Origin: Bacteroidales bacterium UBA2800
GTDB taxonomy: Bacteria; Bacteroidota; Bacteroidia; Bacteroidales; Paludibacteraceae
Assembly (NCBI GenBank): GCA_002351925.1
Contig: DEHM01000019.1
Coordinates: 1,943 to 65,942, forward strand
DNA: 64,000 nt
Reading direction: 5' to 3'
Below the pieces are notes generated by a model, which was not told where the DNA came from, searched no databases, and saw only the letters and a list, made by a program, of their open reading frames with translations. The translations under genes and the position numbers were made by a program. Of this stretch, positions 34,651-43,795 are shown piece after piece (the first letter of the stretch is position 1; each line of letters opens with the position of its first letter).

Positions 34651-36288
34651 ATGGAATTTAAGTATGCACCGATGTTCCAACTCGGCAAGGACGAGACGGA
34701 GTATTATCTGCTGACCAAGGACTATGTGTCGGTCAGCGAGTTTGAAGGACACGAGATTTTGAAAGTGCAGCCGGAAGCGCTGACCTTGATGGCGCAACAG
34801 GCTTTTCATGACGTCAGTTTCATGCTGCGTCGCTCGCACAACGAGCAGGTAGCGAAGATCCTTCGCGACCCGGAGGCTTCGGCCAACGATAAGTATGTAG
34901 CGCTGACTTTCCTGCGCAATGCGGAGGTGGCTTGTAAGGGCCAGCTGCCGCTCTGCCAGGACACCGGAACGGCTATCATCCATGGCGAGAAAGGCCAGGA
35001 GGTCTGGACCGGTTTCTGCGACGAAGAGGCGCTGAGCCGTGGTGTGTTCAACACCTATACCGAGTGCAACCTGCGTTACAGCCAGAACGCGCCGCTCAAC
35101 ATGTACGACGAGGTGAACACCAAGTGTAACCTGCCTGCGCAGATCGACCTGGAGGCTACCGAAGGTGCGGAGTATCGTTTCCTGTGCGTGACGAAAGGGG
35201 GCGGTTCGGCCAACAAGACCTACCTCTATCAGGAGACCAAGGCGCGTATCCAGAACCCGGGTACACTGATTCCGTTCCTCGTGGAGAAAATGAAATCCCT
35301 CGGTACCGCTGCTTGTCCGCCGTATCATATCGCGATCGTCATCGGTGGTACGAGTGCGGAGAAGAACCTGCTGACGGTGAAACTCGCTTCGACCCATTAC
35401 TACGACGCACTGCCCACGACGGGCGACGAGACGGGTCGTGCGTTCCGCGATGTAGAGCTGGAGAAACAGCTGCTGCAGGAGGCCTATAAGATAGGGCTGG
35501 GTGCACAGTTCGGCGGTAAGTATATGGCGCACGATGTGCGTGTCGTTCGTCTGCCGCGTCACGGCGCCAGCTGTCCGATCGGTCTGGGCGTGAGCTGCTC
35601 GGCTGACCGAAATATCAAATGTAAGATCAACCGCGACGGTATCTGGATTGAGAAACTCGACAACAACCCTGCGAGCCTCATTCCCGAAGAACTGCGTCAG
35701 GCCGGCGAAGGCGACGCCGTACGTATCAACCTCAACCAGCCGATGGCGGATGTATGTAAGATACTGACGAAATACCCGATCGGTACGCGTCTGAGCCTGA
35801 ACGGCACAATCATCGTGGGTCGCGACATTGCCCATGCGAAGATCAAAGCCCGTCTGGACGCCGGCGAGCCGATGCCCGAATATCTGAAGAACCATCCTAT
35901 CTACTATGCCGGTCCGGCGAAGACTCCGGCAGGTATGGCGTGCGGTTCGATGGGCCCGACCACTGCCGGTCGTATGGATCCGTATGTAGACGAGTTCCAG
36001 GATCACGGCGGCTCGATGATCATGCTCGCCAAGGGTAACCGCTCCATCGACGTCACCAACGCTTGCCAGAAACACGGCGGTTTCTATCTGGGCTCTATCG
36101 GAGGCCCGGCTGCTATTCTGGCGCAGAACAATATCAAGTCGATTGAGTGCGTAGAGTACCCCGAACTGGGTATGGAGGCTATCTGGAAGATCGAAGTGGA
36201 GAACTTCCCCGCCTTCATCCTGGTGGACGACAAAGGCAACGATTTCTTTAAACAACTCAAACCCTGCGCGGGTTGCACCATCCTCTAA
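34651..36288 (+). CDS. fumB: Fumarate hydratase class I
   Basis: 545 aa 4Fe-4S fumarase interconverting fumarate and malate. Cluster Cys candidates are in [10 protein letters not shown] (about 110), [12 protein letters not shown] (about 142) and GVSCSADRN (about 318). The C-terminal beta domain has [13 protein letters not shown] near 442 and [12 protein letters not shown]. Length and both domains match the FumA/FumB type found in anaerobes; the symbol is a family-level choice. Confidence 0.94.
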   Translation: MEFKYAPMFQLGKDETEYYLLTKDYVSVSEFEGHEILKVQPEALTLMAQQAFHDVSFMLRRSHNEQVAKILRDPEASANDKYVALTFLRNAEVACKGQLPLCQDTGTAIIHGEKGQEVWTGFCDEEALSRGVFNTYTECNLRYSQNAPLNMYDEVNTKCNLPAQIDLEATEGAEYRFLCVTKGGGSANKTYLYQETKARIQNPGTLIPFLVEKMKSLGTAACPPYHIAIVIGGTSAEKNLLTVKLASTHYYDALPTTGDETGRAFRDVELEKQLLQEAYKIGLGAQFGGKYMAHDVRVVRLPRHGASCPIGLGVSCSADRNIKCKINRDGIWIEKLDNNPASLIPEELRQAGEGDAVRINLNQPMADVCKILTKYPIGTRLSLNGTIIVGRDIAHAKIKARLDAGEPMPEYLKNHPIYYAGPAKTPAGMACGSMGPTTAGRMDPYVDEFQDHGGSMIMLAKGNRSIDVTNACQKHGGFYLGSIGGPAAILAQNNIKSIECVEYPELGMEAIWKIEVENFPAFILVDDKGNDFFKQLKPCAGCTIL

Positions 36289-37097
36289 TGGCAGACAGTA
36301 GACGCAAATATCGCTTGGCGATGCTGGAAGATCGCACGTTGCGTGAGGTCTTCCACATCCGCATGAGTGCGCTGGGTGCGTTCTCGTTTCTGACGCTGGT
36401 CTTTGTGCTGCTCATATGTCTGCTGTCGGTGCTCATCGTCTATACGCCGGTGCGAAATATCCTGCCGGGTTACAGCGAGAGTATTCGTCAGCAACTCATC
36501 GATGAGTCGGCGCGGGTGGACAGTCTGCAGACCGACCTGAGTCTGCAGCGCCGTTATCTGGATGTCATCAAGCAGTTGACGGCCGGCGATATCCAGTCCG
36601 ATAGTGTGCAGAGTCTGGACAGTCTGCAGCGCGTGGAGCGTACGCAGATACTGGAGCAACGCAATGAGGCGACCGATGAGTTTATCTCCCAGTACGAGCA
36701 GAAAGAGCGCGACCGTTTGATGCTCTTCGACACCCAGACACCGACGACGTCGCAGACCCTTTTCCGTCCCGTACGCGGCACCATCACCCAGCGCCCGGAT
36801 TTCCAGCGGCACGAGTATGCACTGGCGTTGCGAGTAGCTAAGAACGAGAACGTGGCATCGGTGCTGCGCGGCACCATCGTCTACGAGGAACGCGCACTGG
36901 ATAACACCTCTACCATCGTCATCCAGCACCACCAGTACGTCAGCACCTATCGTCATGTGTCCAGCGTGCTCAAGCCGGTAGGCACACGCGTAGAGGCGGG
37001 TGAGTCAATCGGATTGATGGACGGCACCCACGAGCTGCTGTTCGAGCTCTGGAAAGCCGGTCAGCCCGTGCAACCCGAAGAAGTGATAATGTGGTAA
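36288..37097 (+). CDS. Membrane-anchored coiled-coil protein with degenerate LytM (M23) domain
   Basis: 269 aa. The ATG at 36288 overlaps the fumarase stop as TAATG. One transmembrane helix (FLTLVFVLLICLLSVLIVY, about 35-55), a coiled coil (about 75-150), then a LytM-like domain. The M23 zinc site is damaged. The usual HxGxD region reads RHEYALAL without the Asp, and the PHLHFE motif reads THELLFEL, lacking the second His. As with EnvC/NlpD, it probably binds or activates a cell-wall hydrolase rather than cutting peptidoglycan. It belongs to the envelope-rich operon with dxr and rseP. Confidence 0.78.
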   Translation: MADSRRKYRLAMLEDRTLREVFHIRMSALGAFSFLTLVFVLLICLLSVLIVYTPVRNILPGYSESIRQQLIDESARVDSLQTDLSLQRRYLDVIKQLTAGDIQSDSVQSLDSLQRVERTQILEQRNEATDEFISQYEQKERDRLMLFDTQTPTTSQTLFRPVRGTITQRPDFQRHEYALALRVAKNENVASVLRGTIVYEERALDNTSTIVIQHHQYVSTYRHVSSVLKPVGTRVEAGESIGLMDGTHELLFELWKAGQPVQPEEVIMW

Positions 37098-38251
37098 TGA
37101 TGCAAAAGAAACAACTCTGTATATTAGGTTCGACGGGTTCGATAGGTACGCAGACGCTGGACGTGGTGCGTCGTCATCCCGACCGCTACGAGGTGTACGC
37201 TATCTGTGCGCATCGCAGTATAGATTTGCTTATCGCGCAGGCGCGTGAGTTTCGGCCGGATGTGGTATGTATCGCCGACGAGAGTCTGTATGCGCCGCTG
37301 CGTGACGCACTGGCCGACATGCCGGTGAAGGTGTGGAGTGGGGCAGACTCAATCGCCGAGATGGTCACCATGCCGAGTATCGACATCGTGGTGGCATCGA
37401 TGGTGGGCTATGCCGGTCTGCGACCGACGATAGAGGCTATCAAAGCCGGTAAGACAATTGCCCTGGCCAACAAAGAGACGCTGGTCGTTGCCGGCGAGAT
37501 CATCTGCGACCTGGCGGTGCGTCATCACACGCCTATCCTGCCAGTGGATAGCGAACACAGCGCTATCTTCCAGAGTCTGGTGGGCGAAGACCGCAGCGAG
37601 ATAGAGAAGATACTCTTGACCGCGAGCGGCGGACCGTTCCGTACCTACTCGCTGGAGCAGATGAAGACGGTCACAGCCGCCGACGCACTCAAGCATCCTA
37701 ACTGGGACATGGGTGCGAAGATAACCATCGACAGCGCCAGCATGATGAACAAGGGCTTCGAAGTGATAGAGGCCAAATGGCTGTTCGGCGTGCCGGTGGA
37801 GAAAGTGCAGGTGCTCGTTCACCCGCAGTCGATCGTCCATTCGGCTGTGCAGTTCACCGATGGCGCTATCAAGGCGCAACTCGGAGCACCCGACATGCGG
37901 CTGCCGATACAGTACGCCCTCTCGTTCCCCGAACGTCTGAAGAGTGACTTCCCCCGTGCCGACCTCTTCGCGCTGAAGGACCTCACGTTCGAAGAACCCG
38001 ACTTGGCGCGTTTCCCCAACCTGGCGTTGGCCTATGAGGCCATGCGGCAGGGCGGAAATATGCCCTGTGTGCTCAATGCGGCCAACGAGGTGGCCAACCT
38101 CGCCTTCCGCCAAGGACGCTGCGGCTTCCTGCAGATGAGCGACATCATCCGCACCACGATGACAAGAACCGACTTTATTCACAAACCTACATACGACGAC
38201 TATGTGGCTACCGACGCTGCTGCGCGGCGGATAGCTGAGGAATTATTATGA
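37097..38251 (+). CDS. dxr: 1-deoxy-D-xylulose-5-phosphate reductoisomerase
   Basis: 384 aa, first committed step of the MEP isoprenoid pathway. NADPH site LCILGSTGSIGTQTLDVV at the N-terminus, ALANKETLVVAGE near 122, the metal-site region PVDSEHSAIFQSL near 146, and DSASMMNKGFEVIEA near 213. The ATG at 37097 overlaps the previous stop (TAATG); GTG at 37091 is an alternative. Its last codon overlaps rseP by 4 bp (ATGA). Confidence 0.96.
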   Translation: MMQKKQLCILGSTGSIGTQTLDVVRRHPDRYEVYAICAHRSIDLLIAQAREFRPDVVCIADESLYAPLRDALADMPVKVWSGADSIAEMVTMPSIDIVVASMVGYAGLRPTIEAIKAGKTIALANKETLVVAGEIICDLAVRHHTPILPVDSEHSAIFQSLVGEDRSEIEKILLTASGGPFRTYSLEQMKTVTAADALKHPNWDMGAKITIDSASMMNKGFEVIEAKWLFGVPVEKVQVLVHPQSIVHSAVQFTDGAIKAQLGAPDMRLPIQYALSFPERLKSDFPRADLFALKDLTFEEPDLARFPNLALAYEAMRQGGNMPCVLNAANEVANLAFRQGRCGFLQMSDIIRTTMTRTDFIHKPTYDDYVATDAAARRIAEELL

Positions 38252-39675
38252 TTCAAGCACTTCAACTCATACTTGCCCTCGCGTTTCTCGTACTGATACA
38301 CGAGCTGGGGCATTTTACGTTCGCAAAGATTTTTCGCGTGAGGGTAGAGAAGTTCTACCTCTTTTTCAACCCCTGGCTCTCGCTACTGAGGGCGAAGAAG
38401 TTTGACGGCCAATGGCATTTCAAGTTCTTCAACCGCAACGAGGAGGACGAACTCTGGGCACAACATCCCGATGCTACCGAGTGGGGTATCGGCTGGCTGC
38501 CGCTGGGCGGTTATTGCGCCATAGGCGGCATGGTCGATGAGACCCATTCGACGGAGGATCTGTCCACCGAGGTGCAGCCCTGGGAGTTTCGTAGCAAACC
38601 CGCCTGGCAGCGTATGCTGATCATCCTGGGCGGTATACTCGTCAACTTCATCGGCGCACTGGTCATCTTCACCATCCTGCTCTGGCATTGGGGCCAGGAC
38701 ACCCTACCGCTTAGGAACGTCACCGGCGGACTCTACTATTCGGAGCTTATGCAGGCGGAGGGCTTCCGTCAGCAGGACCGCATACTGGCTATCAATGGTA
38801 CCGAACCCGTCTATCTGCAGGATGTCATGCAGGCGCTTATCATCGAGGGCCAACGCGACGTGATCGTGCTGCGTGGCAAGGACACCGTCGCGCTGACGAT
38901 GTCGGAGGACCTGGGTACCCGTTATCTGGCGCTGCAGAACGATTTCGCACGCGCCGAACGCGACAAAGCCCGTGCCGACCGTAACTACCAGAAGCGCAGC
39001 TACGTGCTGATAGCCGAGTGGTTGCCGTTTGTGGTGGACAGCGTGCTGCCCGACAATGCCGCGGCCTATGCCGGCATCGAGAAAGGCGACAGCATAGTGG
39101 CTATCGACGGCGTGTCGACACCCTGTAACATCCTGCTGACCGAAGAACTGCAACGTCATCCCTGCGACAGTATCACGGTCGACTACTACCGCGCCGGTGA
39201 GCTGCAGACCGCACACGCCTTCCTCGGCGACCAGTGCAAACTGGGTATCGTGCCGCGTATCAACTTCCGGTTCGAACATACCGACTACTCGTTCCTGGAG
39301 GCTATCCCCGCCGGTATATCCTACGGCTGGAACGTGCTGGCGATGTACGTGAAGCAATTCCGACTGGTGTTCACCAAAGAGGGTGCACAGTCGCTTGGTG
39401 GCTTCGGAGCAATCGGCTCGATGTTCCCGGCTACGTGGAGCTGGTATCTGTTCTGGCATATGACGGCCTTCCTCAGTATCATCCTCGCCTTCATGAACTT
39501 CCTGCCGATACCGGCTCTGGACGGCGGATATATACTGTTCCTGCTCGTAGAGATGATCACGCGCCGCAAACCCAGCGATAAGTTCCTGGAGAAAGCCAAC
39601 GAGATAGGCTTCTGGCTGCTGATCGTCCTGCTGGTGCTGGCGAACGGAAACGATATTTTGAAACTGTTCTTCTAA
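38248..39675 (+). CDS. rseP: RIP metalloprotease RseP (site-2 protease)
   Basis: 475 aa multi-pass intramembrane zinc protease. HELGH is at residues 18-22 in the first helix, and the third ligand motif NFLPIPALDGG near 415. Two PDZ-like regions lie between (with GFRQQDRILAINGTE and YAGIEKGDSIVAIDGV). It cleaves anti-sigma factors or signal peptide remnants within the membrane. The dxr-rseP order is common in bacteria. Confidence 0.95.
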   Translation: MIQALQLILALAFLVLIHELGHFTFAKIFRVRVEKFYLFFNPWLSLLRAKKFDGQWHFKFFNRNEEDELWAQHPDATEWGIGWLPLGGYCAIGGMVDETHSTEDLSTEVQPWEFRSKPAWQRMLIILGGILVNFIGALVIFTILLWHWGQDTLPLRNVTGGLYYSELMQAEGFRQQDRILAINGTEPVYLQDVMQALIIEGQRDVIVLRGKDTVALTMSEDLGTRYLALQNDFARAERDKARADRNYQKRSYVLIAEWLPFVVDSVLPDNAAAYAGIEKGDSIVAIDGVSTPCNILLTEELQRHPCDSITVDYYRAGELQTAHAFLGDQCKLGIVPRINFRFEHTDYSFLEAIPAGISYGWNVLAMYVKQFRLVFTKEGAQSLGGFGAIGSMFPATWSWYLFWHMTAFLSIILAFMNFLPIPALDGGYILFLLVEMITRRKPSDKFLEKANEIGFWLLIVLLVLANGNDILKLFF

Positions 39676-39676
39676 A

Positions 39677-39718
39677 ATGACCAATCATCAATGAGCAATA
39701 ACCAATCATCAATGACCA
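39677..39718. repeat. ACCAATCATCAATGA iteration providing a start codon
   Basis: Three near copies of ACCAATCATCAATGA, separated by GCAATA, bridge rseP and the acetyltransferase. Each copy contains an ATG; the last one is the likely start of the next gene. Confidence 0.82.
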
Positions 39719-40230
39719 ATTATTTTGTCCACGAGTCGTCCTACGTAGACGAAGGTTGCACCATCGGTCGGGGCACCAAGATCTGGCATTTTAGCCATAT
39801 CATGTCCGGCTGCACCATCGGTGAGAATTGCAACATCGGCCAAAACGTCGTTATCTCACCCGATGTCGTACTGGGACGCAACTGTAAGATACAGAACAAC
39901 GTGTCAGTTTATACCGGCGTGCGTTGCGAGGACGATGTGTTCTTGGGGCCCAGTATGGTGTTCACCAATGTCATCAACCCCCGTGCAGCGGTGAGCCGCA
40001 AGGACGAGTACAAACCGACTCTCATCAAGCGGGGCGCTTCGGTGGGCGCTAACGCCACTATCGTCTGCGGACACACGCTCGGCGAGTACTGCCTCATCGG
40101 TGCCGGCTCGGTGGTCACCAAAGATGTGCCGGCCTATGCACTCATGGTAGGCAATCCCGCCAGGCAGATAGGCTGGGTCAATGCCCACGGCGACAAATGT
40201 GCTTCCCTCGAAGAAGCGATAAAAAACTGA
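39712..40230 (+). CDS. WbpD-like hexapeptide N-acetyltransferase
   Basis: 172 aa left-handed beta-helix acyltransferase ([20 protein letters not shown], then [17 protein letters not shown]). It resembles UDP-sugar N-acetyltransferases of the WbpD/WlbB type that acetylate an amino group of a nucleotide sugar for O-antigen or capsule. I chose ATG 39712 ([12 protein letters not shown]); ATG 39691 in the same repeat is in frame and adds seven residues. No other surface-sugar genes adjoin, so the pathway is not evident. Confidence 0.83.
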   Translation: MTNYFVHESSYVDEGCTIGRGTKIWHFSHIMSGCTIGENCNIGQNVVISPDVVLGRNCKIQNNVSVYTGVRCEDDVFLGPSMVFTNVINPRAAVSRKDEYKPTLIKRGASVGANATIVCGHTLGEYCLIGAGSVVTKDVPAYALMVGNPARQIGWVNAHGDKCASLEEAIKN

Positions 40231-40249
40231 ATACTGAATACTGAAAACT
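40226..40249. repeat. ATACTGA iteration before the DUF4293 gene
   Basis: AACTGA, ATACTGA, ATACTGA and AAACT: the first unit holds the stop codon of the acetyltransferase and the series ends five bases before the next ATG. Confidence 0.7.
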
Positions 40250-40253
40250 TTTT

Positions 40254-40739
40254 ATGATACAGCGAGTTCAGACATTGTATTTATTGGCCATCGTGGCACT
40301 GGGCATTGCCCTGATCTTTCTTCCCGTACTCCAACTGGTAACGCCGGAAGATGCGGACGAACTGCGTATATACACCTTAGGCGCCAGCGGCATGGAGCTC
40401 ATCACCAACGAGGACTGCCAGCCTGTTGTCTGCCTGCAGGGCCTCTGGGGATTGTTGCTCACCACCGCGCTCATACCCCTGTTGGCTTTCGTCGACATCT
40501 TCCTCTACCACAAGCGTCTGCTGCAGGCGCGCCTCAACATCTTCCTGGCCTTGCTCTGCCTGGGTTACTACGGCGTGCTGGCTATCTATGTATGGCAGGC
40601 TAAACTGGCGCTGGGTGTCGACTGGCATATCCTGCCCTGGGCTTCGTTCCCGCTCGTGTGCTTCGTACTGACCCTCATGGCTACGCGGCGTATACTCAAA
40701 GATGAAGCGCTGGTGCGTGCCGCCGACCGTATTCGTTAA
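40254..40739 (+). CDS. DUF4293 membrane protein
   Basis: 161 aa with four transmembrane helices (LYLLAIVALGIALIFLPVL; LWGLLLTTALIPLLAFVDIF; LNIFLALLCLGYYGVLAIYV; WASFPLVCFVLTLMATRRI). It begins MIQRVQTLYL, typical of the Bacteroidetes DUF4293 family; function unknown. Part of the fumarase-to-rlmN operon. Confidence 0.85.
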   Translation: MIQRVQTLYLLAIVALGIALIFLPVLQLVTPEDADELRIYTLGASGMELITNEDCQPVVCLQGLWGLLLTTALIPLLAFVDIFLYHKRLLQARLNIFLALLCLGYYGVLAIYVWQAKLALGVDWHILPWASFPLVCFVLTLMATRRILKDEALVRAADRIR

Positions 40740-40757
40740 CGTTTATATCCTCTCCTT

Positions 40758-41774
40758 ATGCTTCTCTTAGACGACCTACAGAATCTGACAGTGGCTGCGG
40801 CGGCTGTACAGGAACAACAGAGACTGACTCCCGACTCCGTGCGTCAGGGTGCACGGCAGATGATCGAGTATGCCCGTACCGATCCGGAAGGTTTCTGGCA
40901 GATATTCGTAGAGAAAATCACGCAGTTCGGCCTCAAATTGCTGGCGGCGCTGCTGATTCTCTTTATCGGTATATGGCTCATCCGCTGGATCAAGAGTCTC
41001 CTCAAGCGGATGTTCGATAAGCGCAATACGGAGCCTACGATCGCTTCGTTTGTTACGTCGTTTGTCAGCATCACCCTCTCCGTCCTGCTTGTCGTCATCT
41101 CCATCGGCACCCTGGGCGTAGACACCACCTCTCTGGCAGCTCTGCTGGCAGCCGGCGGTTTGGCTATCGGTATGGCGCTCTCCGGTACGGTACAGAACTT
41201 CGCCGGAGGAATCATGTTGCTGGCCTTCAAACCTTTCAAAGCCGGCGATATGATCGAGGCGCAAGGCTGTTTCGGTAAGGTCATCGAGGTCAATATCACG
41301 GCCACCAAGATCCTGACGACCGACAACCGCGTCGTCATCCTGCCCAACGGTGCCCTCTCCAATGGCACCATCAACAACTACAGCGGCCGGCCGTTGCGCC
41401 GCGTCGAGTGGACCGTCAGCGTGTCCTACGGCGTCGATGCCGCGGCATGCAAGGAGGCTATACTCGCTATCCTCAACAGCGATGCGCGTGTGCTGCCGGC
41501 CGATACCGACATCGAGGCGCTGTACCGCGAACTCAATATCAGTGCGTTCCAGCTCTCTACGGTCAACTATCGCATGGACGCTATCCCCGCACCTTTTGTG
41601 GCACTCAAGTCGCTTAACGAAAACGATATATCCTTTATAGTACGCGCGTGGGTGCGCGGTACGGACTACTGGGATGTCTTCTTCGGACTGCAGGAACGTT
41701 TCTATACCGAACTGCCGCCGCAAGGCTTCACCTTCGCCTATCCGCACGTCGATGTCACGATGCTGAAAGACTAA
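40758..41774 (+). CDS. MscS-type mechanosensitive channel
   Basis: 338 aa. After an N-terminal soluble stretch come three transmembrane helices. The pore helix is glycine/alanine rich (LLAAGGLAIGMALSGTVQNFAGGIML, split around residue 140). The beta domain follows (FKAGDMIEAQGCFGKVIEVN, VVILPNGALSNGTINNYS). It opens under membrane tension to release solutes during osmotic downshock. The rlmN start overlaps its stop (TAATG). Confidence 0.92.
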   Translation: MLLLDDLQNLTVAAAAVQEQQRLTPDSVRQGARQMIEYARTDPEGFWQIFVEKITQFGLKLLAALLILFIGIWLIRWIKSLLKRMFDKRNTEPTIASFVTSFVSITLSVLLVVISIGTLGVDTTSLAALLAAGGLAIGMALSGTVQNFAGGIMLLAFKPFKAGDMIEAQGCFGKVIEVNITATKILTTDNRVVILPNGALSNGTINNYSGRPLRRVEWTVSVSYGVDAAACKEAILAILNSDARVLPADTDIEALYRELNISAFQLSTVNYRMDAIPAPFVALKSLNENDISFIVRAWVRGTDYWDVFFGLQERFYTELPPQGFTFAYPHVDVTMLKD

Positions 41775-42787
41775 TGGACGTTCTCCTGGGAAAGACACTG
41801 GCTGAATTGCAAGACGTGGCGCTGAGCGTCGGATTGCAGCGTTTCGCGGGTAAGCAACTCGCCGAATGGCTCTACGTGCGCCGCGTCACCTCGTTCGATG
41901 AGATGACCAATATATCGCTCCGTGGACGCGAAGCGCTCAAGGCCCGTTATATTGTCGGTCGCCATGCGCCGGTCCGCGAAGCCGTCAGCCAGGATGGCAC
42001 CCGCAAATACCTCTTTGCCGTCGGAGACCAGTTCATCGAATCGGTTTATATTCCTGAAGACGATAGGGCTACGCTCTGCGTCTCTACCCAGGCGGGCTGT
42101 AAGATGGGTTGCCGGTTCTGCATGACCGGCACTCTCGGCTTCCACGGCCACCTCTCTGCCGCCGAGATTCTCAATCAACTGTTCTACTTTGACGACTTGA
42201 CGAACGCGGTTTTTATGGGTGAAGGAGAGCCTATGGATAATATCGACAATGTCCTGCGGGCACTGGAGATCATGACAGCCGACTACGGCTGCGCCTGGTC
42301 GCCAAAGCGTATCACCGTCTCTACGGTGGGCATCCCCGCCATGCAGCGTTTCCTCGACGAGAGTGAGTGCCATCTGGCGGTGTCGATGCACAATCCTTTT
42401 CCGGCCGAACGCAGTGCTATCATGCCGGCGGAGAAACTGCTGTCCATCACCGATGTCGTGGCCCTGCTCCGCCACTACGACTGGTCCCACCAGCGGCGCG
42501 TCAGCTTCGAGTATATCTGCTGGGCGGGACAAAACGATACGCCGCGTCATGCCAAAGAGCTGTTGCGGCTGCTGCGTGGACTCAACTGCCGTGTCAACCT
42601 TATCCGTTTCCACGAAGGCGTAGAGACTATAAAAAACGAACGCCGTTTTCCGGCGTCCGATGAGAAACAGATGACTTGGTTCCGCGACTACCTGACCGAT
42701 AACGGACTCACTACCACTATCCGTCGTTCACGCGGAGAGGATATCCTGGCGGCCTGCGGCATGCTTGTCAATGCCCTCAATGTCTAA
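41774..42787 (+). CDS. rlmN: 23S rRNA (adenine-2503-C2)-methyltransferase RlmN
   Basis: 337 aa radical SAM enzyme. The cluster motif CKMGCRFC places Cys at 109, 113 and 116. FMGEGEPMDNIDNVLRAL near 152 and ISTV-type region RITVSTVGIPAMQ near 178 are typical, and a conserved Cys near the C-terminus (ILAACGML) fits the mechanism. It methylates A2503 of 23S rRNA and A37 of some tRNAs. A minus-strand terminator hairpin lies within its 3' codons. Confidence 0.94.
   Translation: MDVLLGKTLAELQDVALSVGLQRFAGKQLAEWLYVRRVTSFDEMTNISLRGREALKARYIVGRHAPVREAVSQDGTRKYLFAVGDQFIESVYIPEDDRATLCVSTQAGCKMGCRFCMTGTLGFHGHLSAAEILNQLFYFDDLTNAVFMGEGEPMDNIDNVLRALEIMTADYGCAWSPKRITVSTVGIPAMQRFLDESECHLAVSMHNPFPAERSAIMPAEKLLSITDVVALLRHYDWSHQRRVSFEYICWAGQNDTPRHAKELLRLLRGLNCRVNLIRFHEGVETIKNERRFPASDEKQMTWFRDYLTDNGLTTTIRRSRGEDILAACGMLVNALNV
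42631..42658 (-). terminator. Terminator for the LytTR gene buried in rlmN
   Basis: On the minus strand GGACGCCG (42658-42651) pairs with CGGCGTTC (42645-42638; one G-T pair) around GAAAA, followed by GTTTTTT. It is about 155 bp past the LytTR stop codon and entirely inside rlmN codons. Confidence 0.82.
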
Positions 42788-42815
42788 TCCTTCGTCCATT
42801 GTCCTTTGTCCTTTC
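42788..42815. repeat. AAAGGAC heptamer iteration between rlmN and the LytTR gene
   Basis: On the minus strand AAAGGAC, AAAGGAC, AATGGAC and GAAGGA follow the LytTR stop codon and reach the rlmN stop. Same unit family as 1991-2033. Confidence 0.8.
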
Positions 42816-43612
42816 TATAGCATTCTGCTCAACTGGTCGTAGTATTTCGGTGAAACCGGTACGGGCTTCATGTTAGCCACATCCAGCTCGGCTTGTATCA
42901 CTCCCTCTTTGTCTCTACGCAGCACTTTTACGTGACGCGGGTTGACGAAGTACGAGCGCTGACAGCGCACGATACCGTGTTTCTGCATCAACTCTTCTAT
43001 TCCTCTCATCGACTGACGCAGCACGTATTCCTTCACGATGCCGGCTTCCAGATAGTGGATGCTCACGTAGTTCTCTTGCGCGATGATATAGAGTAGCACC
43101 TCGCGCGCAATCACCAGTTTCAGTCTGCCGGTGTTGTCGGCAAAACGCACCAGGTCCGCATCGGCCAGCTCCTGCTCGTCCGGATGCGTCGTACATATCA
43201 CAAAGTCGATGATCAGGTACGGGTAGGCTATCGTCGAGGCCACCAGCACCATACAGCGTCCCAGTGCAGGGAAATAGCCGAAATTGCCGTACAGCAAGGC
43301 CATATACAGCGCCATGAAGCAGGCACTCACAACCCACTCGGTGCCCGACCACAGTATATACTGCAACCACGACAGACTGCCGCCTTCTCTGCCCTGCAGC
43401 GTCATCGCTATTCGCGAGAGCGCCATCACACCCGCCATGATACTCGCCAGTATCAGCGTATTGATCACCGTACCGTTGATCGGCTCATCCAGAAAACGCA
43501 GCATCCATGCACTCTCGTAGAGCAGTATGAAGCATAGAAAGAATATCGGAATCACGATGATATGTAGCATCATCGACGTTACAGATAGTACCGATGAGGG
43601 AATTTTAGTCAT
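42815..43612 (-). CDS. Membrane-anchored LytTR-family transcription regulator
   Basis: 265 aa. Four probable transmembrane helices in residues 10-145 (IIVIPIFFLCFILLYESAW; LILASIMAGVMALSRI; VVSACFMALYMALLYG; VASTIAYPYLIIDFVI). A C-terminal LytTR DNA-binding domain follows (ENYVSIHYL near 178, RCQRSYFVNPRHVKVLRRD near 222, VPVSPKYYDQL). There is no receiver domain, so the membrane part may sense a signal directly. The divergent upstream region has several GTCA(C/T) motifs that could be its own operator. Confidence 0.85.
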   Translation of the reverse strand: MTKIPSSVLSVTSMMLHIIVIPIFFLCFILLYESAWMLRFLDEPINGTVINTLILASIMAGVMALSRIAMTLQGREGGSLSWLQYILWSGTEWVVSACFMALYMALLYGNFGYFPALGRCMVLVASTIAYPYLIIDFVICTTHPDEQELADADLVRFADNTGRLKLVIAREVLLYIIAQENYVSIHYLEAGIVKEYVLRQSMRGIEELMQKHGIVRCQRSYFVNPRHVKVLRRDKEGVIQAELDVANMKPVPVSPKYYDQLSRML

Positions 43613-43734
43613 ATTCTTGTCACTTTTTATGGTGTGACGAAATTAGTTTATTCGATTTTTAGTCACTATATAACTAATTTAGTCATCAAATCACGTATTT
43701 TAATCATTATTTCTTTTCTGCTCGTCACAAATAG
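43613..43734. promoter_or_regulatory. AT-rich divergent region with repeated GTCA motifs (possible LytTR operator)
   Basis: Between the LytTR gene and the SGNH-like gene, TTAGTCA or GTCAC-type words occur repeatedly: TTGTCAC, GTGTGAC (inverted), TTAGTCAC, TTAGTCAT and CGTCAC, with TAACTAATTTAG between. I infer possible regulator binding; no consensus was tested. Confidence 0.35.
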
Positions 43735-43765
43735 TTGTGTGGGGCGAAAAAATGTAGTACTTTTG
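43735..43765 (+). promoter_or_regulatory. Bacteroidetes promoter for the SGNH-like gene
   Basis: TTG at 43735-43737, 20 bp spacer with A-tract and TGTAG, TACTTTTG at 43758-43765; 30 bp before the ATG at 43796. Confidence 0.85.
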
Positions 43766-43795
43766 CATCGTCAAACAAATAAATCCTATACAGCT

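Noticed and set aside
34375..36255. Long open frame on the minus strand opposite fumarase (and similar ones opposite the transglutaminase-like, OmpA and beta-helix genes)
   Set aside because: It mirrors the codon structure of a clear gene on the other strand, has no recognisable protein features, no promoter and low-complexity His/Arg/Val-rich translation.
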